This document shows, one piece after another, positions 8,846 to 17,364 of a DNA stretch of 64,000 bases. The DNA is from Bacteroidota bacterium (lineage in GTDB: Bacteria; Bacteroidota; Ignavibacteria; UBA10030). Each line of letters opens with the position of its first letter. Positions within the stretch are counted from its first letter, which is position 1. A program made the translations under genes and the position numbers. The notes beneath the pieces are model-generated. The model ran no database searches and had not been told where the DNA came from. It saw nothing but the letters and a program-made list of their open reading frames with translations. Location: NCBI GenBank assembly GCA_025454835.1, contig JALONQ010000013.1:1-64000 (forward strand). The letters run 5' to 3'.

Positions 8846-9310
8846 TCAGTACAAAGAGAGATGAGTGATCAGCCACCGGGAATCGACGGTGGCAAACGAG
8901 AGATACAGCCGCAACGTGTCCCGGCCCTCACCGCTCACGACGACGGTGCCGGAAGCATAAGGCGAGGCGACCGAAGCTTCAATTCGGTCGATGTCGGCGT
9001 CCCGCACCGCACGCCGGCTCAGAAAGCCGGTGAGCAATTGGAGCGCCTGATTCGACGAGTAGTCTCCACGGCCCATTTCCGGCAGGGCCAACTGGACCGT
9101 CGGCGCCATGAATGATGCAAGAGAAGCGGAAGATGGGGCGCGCAGTCCCTTTTCGAACTCCCGGACCGTCACGCGCAATGATTCCTGCGCTTGCGCAGAG
9201 GGGACGAGCCGCTCCTGCGTGGCGCTGCGGAGCGCGTTGCGTGAATGGCGGACCTGTGCCTCGGCGGGCGTGACGAATGGCAGGCAGATCAGAAGAAGTG
9301 CGTATCGCAT
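8846..9310 (-). CDS. DUF4783-like exported protein
   Basis: 154 residues. Signal peptide MRYALLLICLPFVTPAEA with cleavage before QVRH. The mature part resembles DUF4783 of Bacteroidota/Chlorobiota: a segment SFMAPTVQLALPEMGRGDYS followed by QALQLLTGFL, then a beta-rich C-terminal half ending in LYLSFATVDSRWLITHLSLY. This is an NTF2-like fold by resemblance; no function is established. It ends 9 nt before the preferred start of the giant histidine kinase, so it may supply or modulate that kinase's extracytoplasmic input. The family assignment is from pattern memory, moderately sure. Confidence 0.75.
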   Translation of the reverse strand: MRYALLLICLPFVTPAEAQVRHSRNALRSATQERLVPSAQAQESLRVTVREFEKGLRAPSSASLASFMAPTVQLALPEMGRGDYSSNQALQLLTGFLSRRAVRDADIDRIEASVASPYASGTVVVSGEGRDTLRLYLSFATVDSRWLITHLSLY

Positions 9311-9356
9311 AGCGTGGGGGCAACTTATCGGAAAACGCGGAGAGAATCAAACCTGG

Positions 9357-9393
9357 ACAAAACGAGGGCGCCGCCCGATCGGACGGCGCCCTC
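9357..9393 (-). terminator. intrinsic terminator after the FN3 lipoprotein gene
   Basis: On the minus strand GAGGGCGCCG pairs with CGGCGCCCTC (10 bp, 10-nt loop), followed by GTTTTG. It begins about 9 nt after the stop at 9402 and separates that gene from the kinase operon. Confidence 0.8.
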
Positions 9394-9401
9394 AGCATGC
9401 C

Positions 9402-10205
9402 TCATTCTTCTGCAGGACCTCGAAACGGTTCCAAGGGCCCCCGTCGTGCGCGCTGTTCGCGAGCGGCCTTGAGCTCCGTATTGCCGGCCGCCGTCTGGTA
9501 GGCCCAGTCGAACACGATCCGGGTGGTCGACACCTCGCGGATCCGCACCTTGGCGTAGTGGTCGTCCCAAGTCCAGATGACGTAGGTGTGTCCGACGATC
9601 GCTTCGGCGCTCTTTGTCGGCGACCAGCCGTTCACCGGGGCCGTGGAGATCTCGTCGAGCGAGCCGGTGTATCCCATGTCCTGAATATCAGAGTCGCTCC
9701 AGACGATCAACGACGTACGCCCGGCGCTGTATTCATAGAAGAAGTCGGTAAGATCGTCGTTGTAGTTGCCGACGGAGTAGGTGGAGAAATCGTATCCGCT
9801 GCGTGACGCATCGGCACGGTATTCCAGCAACACGACGTTGAGACCTTCGGGACGCGGCGTATCGTATACGACGTCCGTGCTCAACTCGCTCTCGTTGCGG
9901 GCGAAGTCGTACGCCGTCAGCGCGTAGTAAACGGTCCTGCCGTTCACGGCACCGTGGTCCACGAAATGCGTCTGGTCGGTGCTCCCGAGCACTTCATAGC
10001 GCCCGTCGTACCGATCGCTGTACCAGATCTTGTAGCCGGCGACGTCCGGTTCGGTGTTGGCAAGCCATTGGATCTCGACGGCGTTGTCGAGGGAGATGGT
10101 GACGATGCCGCGGGGGGCTGCCGGCGGAACGGTGTCGATGTCGTTCATGTCGTCACATCCAGCCAACAAAGCCGCAGCGAGCAGCGTGACAGCGAAGGGT
10201 TTCAT
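9402..10205 (-). CDS. FN3-type lipoprotein of unknown function
   Basis: 267 residues. I start it at 10205 (MKPFAVTLLAAALLAGCDD), which has a CAGGAG ribosome site and a textbook lipobox LLAGC, and not at the upstream in-frame codons. After the lipid anchor comes a fibronectin type III-like domain (residues about 25-110: PPAAPRG, VEIQWLANTEPDVAGYKIWYS, TVYYALTAYDFARNESELS). A C-terminal beta-rich region carries several Trp/Tyr (YVIWTWDDHYAKVRIREVS). It is probably anchored at the outer membrane. It follows pyrC by 119 nt and has its own terminator, so co-transcription with pyr genes is uncertain. No function recognised. Confidence 0.85.
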   Translation of the reverse strand: MKPFAVTLLAAALLAGCDDMNDIDTVPPAAPRGIVTISLDNAVEIQWLANTEPDVAGYKIWYSDRYDGRYEVLGSTDQTHFVDHGAVNGRTVYYALTAYDFARNESELSTDVVYDTPRPEGLNVVLLEYRADASRSGYDFSTYSVGNYNDDLTDFFYEYSAGRTSLIVWSDSDIQDMGYTGSLDEISTAPVNGWSPTKSAEAIVGHTYVIWTWDDHYAKVRIREVSTTRIVFDWAYQTAAGNTELKAAREQRARRGPLEPFRGPAEE

Positions 10206-10324
10206 GGCGACTCCTGATCCTTGGTTCGGGTCTCCAGTGCTCAAGCCGGGTGCCAGAACAGCGAAGCCGATTCCGCGAAGAAATCGGCCCGCCGCTCGTT
10301 GGAACGTCCACAATTACGGACAGT

Positions 10325-11611
10325 TCACGAAGTGCGCCGGTACATCTCCGCGTTGTGAATGATCCCTATTGATCTTCCGGTCAGCGTCATGCCGCTGAAG
10401 GGCGTATTCTTGGATTTCGACCTGAGCCGCGAGGCTTCGACGGTCCAGGTCTCATCAGGATCGATCATCGTGATATTCGCCGGCTGACCCGCTTCGATCT
10501 TCACTTGAGGGAGCCCCACGACAGCTCGCGCGTTCGTCGTCATTTTGGCGATGGCCTGCAATGGGCCGAGGATACCAGGCTTGACGAGCCGCGTCAATGT
10601 CAGGCCGACGGCCGTCTCCAACCCGACGATGCCGAACGGCGCGACGGTGTATTCCACTTCCTTCTCGTCGATCGTATGAGGCGCGTGGTCGGTCGCGATG
10701 ACATCGATCGTCCCGTCCCTCAACCCCTCGATGACCGCTTCCACATCGTCCTTCGTCCGGAGCGGGGGATTCATTTTTGTGTTCGTGTCGTAGGTTAGCA
10801 CCGCCTCGTCCGTCATCGTGAAATGATGCGGCGTCACTTCGGCTGTGACCGAAAGCCCCTTCTTCTTCCCCTCTCGCACCATCTCGATCGCCCCGCGGGT
10901 GCTGATATGAGCAACATGGTATTTCGCTTTCGGCACGTACCGAAGGAGGATCAGATCACGGGCAATGCAGAGCTCTTCGGAGACCGAAGGTATGCCCGAC
11001 AGACCGGCCCGGGTTGAGACGAAGCCCTCGTGGACGCACCCTCCCTTCGTCATCGTCGGTTCTTCAGCATGCTGAATGACAACGATGCCGAACATCGATG
11101 AATACTCGAGCACGCGGCGCATGATCTCGGCATTGGCGATCGGTGCGCCGTCGTCGGAGAGGCCGACGGCTCCAGCCTCCACGAGCTCCGCGATCGGTGC
11201 CAGTTCTTCGCCCTTCCGCGCCTTCGTGGCCGCCGCGATCGGATAGACGTCCACGATGCCTCCGAGCACCTCGCGTCCCTTCTGACGGACATAGCGGGCG
11301 ACTGATTCGTCGTCGATCGCCGGATTCGTATTCGGCATGCAGCAGACGGCCGTGAAGCCCCCTTCCCGGGCCGACTGGCAGCCGGTCTCAATCGTTTCCT
11401 TGTGCTCGAAACCAGGCTCGCGCAAATGGACGTGGATGTCGATCAGACCCGGCGTCACCCATTTCCCCTTCATCGGGATGAGTTCCGCGTTCTTCACCGA
11501 CAGCGACGGTCCCACTTGCTCGATGCGTCCGTCGACGATATGGATGTCACGCTCGGCGTCGAGGCCCGACGCGGGGTCCAGCACGCGTCCGCCTTTGAGA
11601 AGGATGTTCAT
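10325..11611 (-). CDS. pyrC: dihydroorotase
   Basis: 428-residue class I dihydroorotase of the amidohydrolase superfamily, third step of de novo pyrimidine synthesis (carbamoyl-aspartate to dihydroorotate). Metal-binding and substrate motifs are clear: GLIDIHVHLREPG (HxH), CCMPNTNPA, GLSDDGAP, IQHAEEP, VAHISTRGAIE, TAEVTPHHF, KMNPPLR and ATDHAPH. Start ATG at 11611 has AAGGAG upstream and lies 1 nt after the pyrB stop, so translation is coupled. Regulation is presumably by the PyrR attenuator ahead of pyrR. Confidence 0.97.
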   Translation of the reverse strand: MNILLKGGRVLDPASGLDAERDIHIVDGRIEQVGPSLSVKNAELIPMKGKWVTPGLIDIHVHLREPGFEHKETIETGCQSAREGGFTAVCCMPNTNPAIDDESVARYVRQKGREVLGGIVDVYPIAAATKARKGEELAPIAELVEAGAVGLSDDGAPIANAEIMRRVLEYSSMFGIVVIQHAEEPTMTKGGCVHEGFVSTRAGLSGIPSVSEELCIARDLILLRYVPKAKYHVAHISTRGAIEMVREGKKKGLSVTAEVTPHHFTMTDEAVLTYDTNTKMNPPLRTKDDVEAVIEGLRDGTIDVIATDHAPHTIDEKEVEYTVAPFGIVGLETAVGLTLTRLVKPGILGPLQAIAKMTTNARAVVGLPQVKIEAGQPANITMIDPDETWTVEASRLRSKSKNTPFSGMTLTGRSIGIIHNAEMYRRTS

Positions 11612-11612
11612 G

Positions 11613-12563
11613 TCAGGCTCCTTTCTCTGGGGATGTCGCGGCCGAGCCGGTCGTCCCGAGGAGATACAGGATCGCCATCCGTACGGCCACGCCGTTCGTG
11701 ACCTGTTCGAGGATGACCGAATGCTCGCTGTCGGCCAGGTCGGCCGAGAGCTCGACGTCGCGGTTGATCGGACCGGGATGCATGATCGTGAGCGAACGCT
11801 CCGCCTTCTCCGTCTTGTCGCGGGTCACGCCGAAATAGCGGTGATACTCGCGCAGTGAGGGGAACAGGCCGCTCTTCTGACGTTCCAGCTGAATACGAAG
11901 CACATTCAGCGCATCGACCTGCGGGATCACCTCCTCCAGACGGTAGTAGACCTTTACGCCCCACCGTTCGATCTCGCGAGGCATGAGCGGGCGGGGACCG
12001 CATACCGAGACCTCCGCCCCCATCGTCTTGAGCCCGTGGATATTCGACCGGGCGACGCGGCTGTGGAGAATGTCGCCGACGATGCAGACGCGCAGACCCT
12101 CGAGCGTTCCATGCTTCTCACGAAGCGTGTGCATATCGAGCAGGCCTTGCGTGGGATGCTCATGCTGACCGTCGCCCGCGTTGATGATGTTGGCCTCTAC
12201 GACCCGGCTGAGGAAGTGCGGAGCGCCGGCGGAGGCGTGGCGAATGACGACCATGTCGATCTTCATCGCTTCGATGTTGCGGGCGGTGTCCTTCAGGGTC
12301 TCCCCTTTGGACACGCTGCTCCCGGCCGTCGTGAACGACACGACATCGGCTGAGAGGCGACGTTCCGCCAGCTCGAACGATAGGCGCGTTCGTGTGGAGC
12401 TTTCGAAGAACATGTTCGCGATCGTCTTGCCTTGGAGCGGCGGGACCTTCTTGATCGGCCGTTCGAGCACCTCGCGGAACGAGCGCGCGGTGTCGAGAAT
12501 GAGGGTCAGCTCTTCTTTGCTCATGCCCTCGAGCTGCAACAGATGCCGTGATGCAAGCTTCAT
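11613..12563 (-). CDS. pyrB: aspartate carbamoyltransferase catalytic subunit
   Basis: 316 residues. Transfers the carbamoyl group from carbamoyl phosphate to aspartate, the committed step of pyrimidine synthesis. Carbamoyl-phosphate site FFESSTRTRLSFELAERRL, the mobile-loop region after SSVSKGETLKD, HPTQGLLDM, and the aspartate-site HPGPINRDVEL are all present. It overlaps pyrR by 4 nt (ATGA) and pyrC follows by 1 nt. No pyrI regulatory subunit is present in the window, as is common when control is by PyrR. Confidence 0.97.
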   Translation of the reverse strand: MKLASRHLLQLEGMSKEELTLILDTARSFREVLERPIKKVPPLQGKTIANMFFESSTRTRLSFELAERRLSADVVSFTTAGSSVSKGETLKDTARNIEAMKIDMVVIRHASAGAPHFLSRVVEANIINAGDGQHEHPTQGLLDMHTLREKHGTLEGLRVCIVGDILHSRVARSNIHGLKTMGAEVSVCGPRPLMPREIERWGVKVYYRLEEVIPQVDALNVLRIQLERQKSGLFPSLREYHRYFGVTRDKTEKAERSLTIMHPGPINRDVELSADLADSEHSVILEQVTNGVAVRMAILYLLGTTGSAATSPEKGA

Positions 12564-13114
12564 GAACGTGCCTCCTTTCCCGCCGCGTCGGAGAGATAGA
12601 CGGCGTCCTCACCGTCTAGTTCGACCATGCGCACCTGGACCTCCTGCGCAAGGGAGGTGGGAATGCTCTTTCCCACATAGTCGGCCTTGATCGGAAGTTC
12701 ACGATGCCCGCGGTCGACAAGGACGAGCAGCTGGATCGATCGGGGCCGGCCAAGGTCCATGATGGCGTTGAGCGCCGAGCGTATCGTGCGTCCCGTATAC
12801 AGCACGTCGTCGACGAGGATCAGGGTCTTCCCCGTCACATCGAAGATGATGTCGGTGCTTTGCAGCAGCGGCTGGTCGAGACGGCCCCGAAGATCGTCGC
12901 GATAGAGCGTGATGTCGAGAATGCCGACCGGAATCGGCTGGCCCTCGATCTCCTCCACGAGCTTGGCCACGCGGCGAGCGAGAAACTCGCCCCGCGTGCG
13001 GATGCCGATGACAGCGAGCTGTTCGGCGCCCCGGTTCGATTCAATGACCTCGTGCGCGAGTCGAGTGACCGTCCGACGCATGCCGGCGGCATCGATGAGG
13101 CGGTTGGCGGACAT
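12560..13114 (-). CDS. pyrR: bifunctional pyr operon attenuator / uracil phosphoribosyltransferase
   Basis: 184 residues, type I phosphoribosyltransferase fold. PRPP loop LILVDDVLYTGRTIRSAL is exact for PyrR, with the N-terminal GIRTRGEFLARR and the later LLVLVDRGHRELPI also typical. UMP-bound PyrR binds the pyr leader RNA and lets a terminator form; it also has uracil phosphoribosyltransferase activity. First gene of pyrRBC, with GGGAG ahead of the ATG at 13114. A PyrR-type RNA loop and a terminator lie just upstream (13126-13237), so the protein very likely regulates its own operon. Confidence 0.97.
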   Translation of the reverse strand: MSANRLIDAAGMRRTVTRLAHEVIESNRGAEQLAVIGIRTRGEFLARRVAKLVEEIEGQPIPVGILDITLYRDDLRGRLDQPLLQSTDIIFDVTGKTLILVDDVLYTGRTIRSALNAIMDLGRPRSIQLLVLVDRGHRELPIKADYVGKSIPTSLAQEVQVRMVELDGEDAVYLSDAAGKEARS

Positions 13115-13125
13115 GATGGCTCCCT

Positions 13126-13165
13126 AAGAAACGCGAAAGCCCCCTTCGAGGCGTCGAAGGAGGCT
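13126..13165 (-). terminator. attenuator terminator upstream of pyrR
   Basis: Minus-strand hairpin AGCCTCCTTCGA / TCGAAGGGGGCT with loop CGCC, followed by TTTCGCGTTTCTT. It lies about 12 nt before the pyrR start and about 50 nt after a PyrR-binding-type loop, the order expected for transcription attenuation. Confidence 0.85.
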
Positions 13166-13210
13166 GAGGGGGAACCACCGATTCCGCCATGCGTGGCGGG
13201 TCGTATCAGC

Positions 13211-13237
13211 ATCCTTCTCTGCCTCGCGGGACAGGAT
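13211..13237 (-). promoter_or_regulatory. PyrR-binding loop (anti-antiterminator) of the pyr leader
   Basis: The minus-strand RNA folds as AUCCU...AGGAU and CUG...CAG around the loop UCCCGCGAGG (13222-13231). This matches the known PyrR recognition pattern UCCnGnGAGG at every fixed base. UMP-loaded PyrR binding would favour the downstream terminator and shut off pyrRBC. Confidence 0.8.
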
Positions 13238-13300
13238 TAAAGGATGAACAACGTGTGTGAATATACGACGGCGTGACCCGGGATGCAATGCCGTCGACGC

Positions 13301-13642
13301 TCACCTCCCGCGTGACGGAAGGTTGGCCGGAGAGCGGTCCCGATCGTTCGTCGGCGGGTCGGGTGTCCGCCGCGGGCCCGACTCTCGGTGCACCGACGAC
13401 GGGGGGGCCGGCATCGGTGTCAACACGTGTATCACGACCGGCTCGGGAGGCGACGGACAGCATGGGCCTGGATCGACTGGCGGATGGGGACGAGGCGGAA
13501 GTGGCGGGTCTGGCTGTGGATCTGTAGGCCTTGGCTGTTCCGCCAGCGCCGGATCGTCGTCTGGCTCGACGAGGAGGCGTGTGTAGCAACCGGTTCCCAG
13601 AAGCAAGAGGGACAGCAGCGTTGCAAGCAGGAGCGTTCGCAT
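13301..13642 (-). CDS. small proline-rich lipoprotein
   Basis: 113 residues from the ATG at 13642, which has a GGAGGA ribosome site; longer in-frame extensions lack one. Starts MRTLLLATLLSLLLLGTGCY, a lipoprotein signal with Cys near residue 19. The mature chain is dominated by proline with alternating acidic and basic residues (DPQPDPPLPPRPHPP), including a CCPSPPEP stretch, and has no recognisable domain. Such Pro-rich tethers can span from membrane to cell wall. It stands alone between the pyr leader and the HmuY-like gene. Real by codon use, ribosome site and signal; function unknown. Confidence 0.65.
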   Translation of the reverse strand: MRTLLLATLLSLLLLGTGCYTRLLVEPDDDPALAEQPRPTDPQPDPPLPPRPHPPVDPGPCCPSPPEPVVIHVLTPMPAPPSSVHRESGPRRTPDPPTNDRDRSPANLPSRGR

Positions 13643-13828
13643 GAGATCCTCCGCCGAGATACACATGCACATGCAAACAAGATGCCAACGAGAGAGATGT
13701 CGATCCAATGCCATGATCGAGCAGGACCTGACGGCATTCGTCCTTCCGGCCGCTCACAGTGTTCACGATCCTGACCGAACTGCTCTCTTCTTCCGATGCC
13801 CGGCCGACGCATGGTCACAGCAACAGCG

Positions 13829-13868
13829 ACGCCTCCGCCCGTCGGTATCGACGAACGGAGGCGTTTTT
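13829..13868 (+). terminator. hairpin with T run on the plus strand
   Basis: ACGCCTCCG (13829-13837) pairs with CGGAGGCGT (13856-13864), followed by TTTT. The T run is on the plus strand although no plus gene precedes it. On the minus strand the same hairpin follows the HmuY-like stop at 13885 without a T run. It may serve as a two-way barrier. Confidence 0.5.
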
Positions 13869-13884
13869 GCCCCGGCACAACCGA

Positions 13885-14433
13885 TCAGTATTTGACGTAA
13901 TCGATCGTCATGAAGCCTGAGGTGCCAGTCTCATTGTAGTAGCTGATCATCTTGAACTTCACGCGCTTGCTCGTTCCGTACTGCACAACGAACGTCCGAT
14001 TCGCGTACGGGTTCAGCCGGTGCGTTGTGCCGTCGTAGTTGAGGCAGTTCATGCCGATGACCGAAGATCCGGCGGCGTCGGTAGAGAGTCCCGCCACGGT
14101 CGCCGCGTTCACGAGCGAGAACTCAGATCCATCGACGATCTTGGCCGTGACGCCGCGGGCGGCATTCAAGGCGATGTACGGATACTTGATCGCGGGCATG
14201 GACGTATCGACGACCATATACGAATAGCTCATTCTGATGTCCCACGCGCCCGCCGAATCCGTTACCGCCCCCGTCTCGAAGCTGAAGTACGTCGGGACGG
14301 TCTTCACGTTGTTTGTCGTGGTGAATCGGACCGCGGTCTCCGTTGCGGTCACAGGATTGTCGTCCTTCGTGTCGCAGCCAACGACGAAGACCAGGGTGAT
14401 CGCGATGGTCAACAGCAGCATCGGGTTCTTCAT
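13885..14433 (-). CDS. HmuY-like heme-binding lipoprotein
   Basis: 182 residues. Lipoprotein signal MKNPMLLLTIAITLVFVVGC (lipobox VVGC). The body carries HmuY-family signposts: TYFSFETGAV followed by AWDIRMSYSYMVVD, and near the end KRVKFKMISYYNETGTSGFMT with a terminal DYVKY. HmuY proteins are surface lipoproteins that bind heme and hand it to a TonB-dependent receptor. The next gene downstream in the genome direction (14464-16632) is such a receptor, and it is transcribed immediately before this one, which supports the assignment. Ligand identity (heme or another iron chelate) is inferred. Confidence 0.8.
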   Translation of the reverse strand: MKNPMLLLTIAITLVFVVGCDTKDDNPVTATETAVRFTTTNNVKTVPTYFSFETGAVTDSAGAWDIRMSYSYMVVDTSMPAIKYPYIALNAARGVTAKIVDGSEFSLVNAATVAGLSTDAAGSSVIGMNCLNYDGTTHRLNPYANRTFVVQYGTSKRVKFKMISYYNETGTSGFMTIDYVKY

Positions 14434-14463
14434 GATTCGTTCCTTGAGAGGTGAGGTTGTTGG

Positions 14464-16632
14464 TCAATAGATCGAGGCATTGAAGCCGGCAAAGTACTGA
14501 CGCGGCTTCATCTGCCCATAGGGGAATTGGGTGACGTCGAACAGATTGTTGATGCCGACGAAAAACTCGACGGAGGCCAGGGGACGCGCCGCAAGGCGAA
14601 CGTCGGTGACGGCATGGGCGGGCACGTAGGTGAACTGCGGGGCCTCTCCGGCCGAGTAGATGTCCCGGTTGAGCTGATCGTCGCTGACCGGCTTTCGGTC
14701 GCTCCACCTCGTCCGGAGGTCGATCGACGCATCCCAGAACGGAAGCTTGGTGTTGACCTTCGCCGTCACGGTGTGTGGTGTCCGGAACGGGAGTTTGAAC
14801 CCGCGACCGTCCACGGCCCTGACGTAGTTGTAGCCAAGGCTGAACATCGTGCCACTGAATGGAACGAGGTCAACGTCCACATCGACCCCTTCGGTCACGG
14901 CCCGCTCGACGTTTCGGTACGACAGGACGGTCGTCATGCCGGGTCCGCCCGGAGTGAGGACATAGTAGTCGATGAGGTTCTTGAGCGTGTTGCGGAAGTA
15001 GGACAGCCGGAACCAGACCAGGTCGCCTCGGTCGTACTGAAGACCGGCCGTCAGGCCGCGTGAGTCCTCCGGCATCAATCCCGGTTCACCTTTGACGGCA
15101 TAGCCGATCGAGCTGTGGTCAAAGTCGATGTAGAGCTCCATGAGGCTCGGCTCACGATACCCGCGTCCGTATGATGCCCGTAGGGTCGTGTGTTCCGTGA
15201 CGGGGACCATCACGCTGACCCGAGGGGCGAGGACAGTCGAGAACGCGGAATTGTGGCTGTAACGTGCCCCGAAGGCGAGCGTGCCCACGCCCAGATTCCA
15301 TTCGTCCTCAGCGTAGACAACCTGATTCGACACCGACCGGGTACCGCCCGCCAGACGCGACGAGAGCAATGATTCCTTTCCGTACTCCAGCCCCATCGTC
15401 AGGATGCTGTTATGGTAGGGAACGACCGTCCCTTGGACGCGGTAGGTCTGGACGAGCTCGCGCGCATAGCTGTCGCGCGTCAGAAATCCCGACGCCGTGG
15501 TCTCCCAGGAGCGCCGATCATTCTGCGACTTGTTCGCCGACACCTTCAGAGACGCTTCGGGAGAGAAGGTATAGGTCCCGTTGCCGCCAAGCGTCAGCTT
15601 CTGGTTCGTCGAATAGTCGCGCAGATACGTGATGCCCAGGTCGCCCGCCAGCCAGTCGAGCCGGTCGCGATAGTGGTCGGCCTTGAGCTCCACCACCAGC
15701 CGTTCGGTGACCTGTCCGACCGTTTTGAGGTTCAGGTTGGTCCGTTGCGAACCCGGCATCTCCTGGAAGCGATCGGGGATCACGTAGTCGACACCGGCGA
15801 ATCGATTGTGAGAGACGTTGGCGAGGAGGCGCATCGAGCGTCCGACTCCAAGAAGATCGGCGAACGCGTGGGAACCGGAGAGAGTATAGTCCTGCCGGCC
15901 CAGCGTCCCCCCCGTTGCCGAGAGATTCAGCTCGGTCCGGTCGGAGTTCTTGGTGAGGATGTTGATGACCCCGCCGAGGGCGTCCGATCCGTAGATCGAC
16001 GACAGCGGACCCTTGACCACTTCGATGCGGTCCACCATGGTGATCGGCACCTGCGCCAGATCGATCGCGCCGTCCACTTTGCCCGAGATCCGTTCGCCGT
16101 CGACGAGGACGAGCACGTGGCTGTCGTAGAGCCCGTGCAGCGAGGCGTTCTGGATCTGGCCGATGCCTGTCTCGATCTCAACGCCTGTGTGGTTCTGCAG
16201 CACTTCGGCCAGGTTCTTGCTGCCGATCACATCCAACTCACGCGCTCCGATGACCTCCGTAAGAACGGGCGCGTCCTTGAGGATGTGACGATTGAGGGTG
16301 CCGGTCACGACCACGGCATCGAGATGGAACGGAGACGCGGAAAGGCGGACCGACACATCGGTGGTCGTACCCGGCCTGATCGAGACGTCCTTGAGACGTT
16401 CGCGCCGATAGCCGACGTGCGACACCTCGACGGTGTAGGTACCGGCGGGGACACTCGGAAACTCGAACATTCCCTTCGCGTCGGTCACCGTGCCCACCGA
16501 CGTGCCCAGCAGCACGACCGTGGCGCCGACCGCGGGGCGGGACTCATCGTCAAACACGACGGATCCTCGCAGTGTCCCCTGATCTGCGGGTGAACCCACA
16601 AGGGTTCCCAGCAGGAGGAGTACTCCCAGCAT
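14464..16632 (-). CDS. TonB-dependent receptor (HmuR/FecA-like) with carboxypeptidase-regulatory-like N terminus
   Basis: 722 residues, outer-membrane beta-barrel. Signal peptide, then a carboxypeptidase-regulatory-like domain (TLRGSVVFDDESRPAVGATV to about residue 105), a TonB box-like DAVVVTG, the plug (VLVLVDGERISG, VDRIEVVKGPLSSIYGSDAL, GGVINILTKN), and a barrel with repeated Tyr/Arg strands that ends in NASIY, an aromatic C terminus as needed for Bam-mediated insertion. Imports a ligand into the periplasm using TonB/ExbBD, which are not in this window. Pairing with the HmuY-like lipoprotein gene 30 nt downstream suggests heme or heme-like iron uptake. No Fur-type site was identified. Confidence 0.92.
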   Translation of the reverse strand: MLGVLLLLGTLVGSPADQGTLRGSVVFDDESRPAVGATVVLLGTSVGTVTDAKGMFEFPSVPAGTYTVEVSHVGYRRERLKDVSIRPGTTTDVSVRLSASPFHLDAVVVTGTLNRHILKDAPVLTEVIGARELDVIGSKNLAEVLQNHTGVEIETGIGQIQNASLHGLYDSHVLVLVDGERISGKVDGAIDLAQVPITMVDRIEVVKGPLSSIYGSDALGGVINILTKNSDRTELNLSATGGTLGRQDYTLSGSHAFADLLGVGRSMRLLANVSHNRFAGVDYVIPDRFQEMPGSQRTNLNLKTVGQVTERLVVELKADHYRDRLDWLAGDLGITYLRDYSTNQKLTLGGNGTYTFSPEASLKVSANKSQNDRRSWETTASGFLTRDSYARELVQTYRVQGTVVPYHNSILTMGLEYGKESLLSSRLAGGTRSVSNQVVYAEDEWNLGVGTLAFGARYSHNSAFSTVLAPRVSVMVPVTEHTTLRASYGRGYREPSLMELYIDFDHSSIGYAVKGEPGLMPEDSRGLTAGLQYDRGDLVWFRLSYFRNTLKNLIDYYVLTPGGPGMTTVLSYRNVERAVTEGVDVDVDLVPFSGTMFSLGYNYVRAVDGRGFKLPFRTPHTVTAKVNTKLPFWDASIDLRTRWSDRKPVSDDQLNRDIYSAGEAPQFTYVPAHAVTDVRLAARPLASVEFFVGINNLFDVTQFPYGQMKPRQYFAGFNASIY

Positions 16633-16735
16633 AGTCTTCTCCCCTCCGGGAAAGGCGTTGCCATACCCGGGTGTGTTGCGGTGTCAGGTTCAGTTGAGAA
16701 AAGCGGCCGAGCTCGTTTCAGCGCGGCGCAGGCGG

Positions 16736-17089
16736 TCAGCAGACGGCAGGAGGCGCGCGAGGGATCCGGTGCGAGATCGCGGCGGGTGCACACGCGGCGG
16801 GATGGGACGAGGGGAATTGTCGGCCGACGACAACAAGGTCGGCGACATCGATCAACCTGGCTGAAGGCAATGCAGCCGACGCCGGATCGGTCAGTCGGAG
16901 GCCATGGGGTGACGAGACAAGGTCCCCATTTTCGAGTCCCTGCCCGACCTCACGGAAGACAGAGGGAGCCGGATTCGAGTGTCGGCTCGTGAGCTTTCCG
17001 ACCTGCCACACGCCGAGGGCTAGAGCCCACGGGTAGATGAGGAAGATCGACAGCAGCAGCGGACTGATGGAGAATGGAAGCGGGAACAT
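16736..17089 (-). CDS. possible small membrane-anchored protein upstream of the TonB receptor
   Basis: 117-residue open frame starting MFPLPFSISPLLLSIFLIYP, one hydrophobic helix (about residues 8-27), followed by a hydrophilic, Pro/Ala/Ser-rich tail. It precedes the TonB receptor by about 100 nt in the same direction. There is no clear ribosome site and no family resemblance. The tail composition is close to what random GC-rich DNA would give, so it may be spurious. The rest of 16633-17274 holds no other recognisable gene. Confidence 0.35.
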   Translation of the reverse strand: MFPLPFSISPLLLSIFLIYPWALALGVWQVGKLTSRHSNPAPSVFREVGQGLENGDLVSSPHGLRLTDPASAALPSARLIDVADLVVVGRQFPSSHPAACAPAAISHRIPRAPPAVC

Positions 17090-17274
17090 GATCAGTTACT
17101 CTTGCAACTCGTATGCCAGCGAGCCGCCAAGGGACCGCTCACAAAGGCGCGGATTCCATGAAACAAGTCCACATGCTATTGGATGCAAGATCACGCCAGT
17201 CGAGAGATAGGAAAAACCGCAGTCATCTGTTGTCATTTCTAGGAATGAAATGAACTTGAGGTGAGAGCGCATCC

Positions 17275-17310
17275 CTCAAAATACAAAAGCGGCTCCGAGA
17301 TCAGAGCCGC
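17275..17310 (-). terminator. intrinsic terminator downstream of tRNA-Val
   Basis: Minus-strand GCGGCTC/GAGCCGC stem (17289-17310, 8-nt loop) followed by TTTTGTATTTT. It ends the minus-strand transcript carrying tRNA-Val and the broken tRNA copy. Confidence 0.8.
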
Positions 17311-17364
17311 CTAAGCGGTTTCTTCGACTTCCGACTTCTTCCTTCTACATTCTCACTTGTTCCG

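Noticed and set aside
13301-13714. Longer start for the proline-rich lipoprotein at 13714
   Set aside because: The added residues are Cys/Met-rich and have no ribosome site, whereas the ATG at 13642 has GGAGGA and gives a proper lipoprotein signal.
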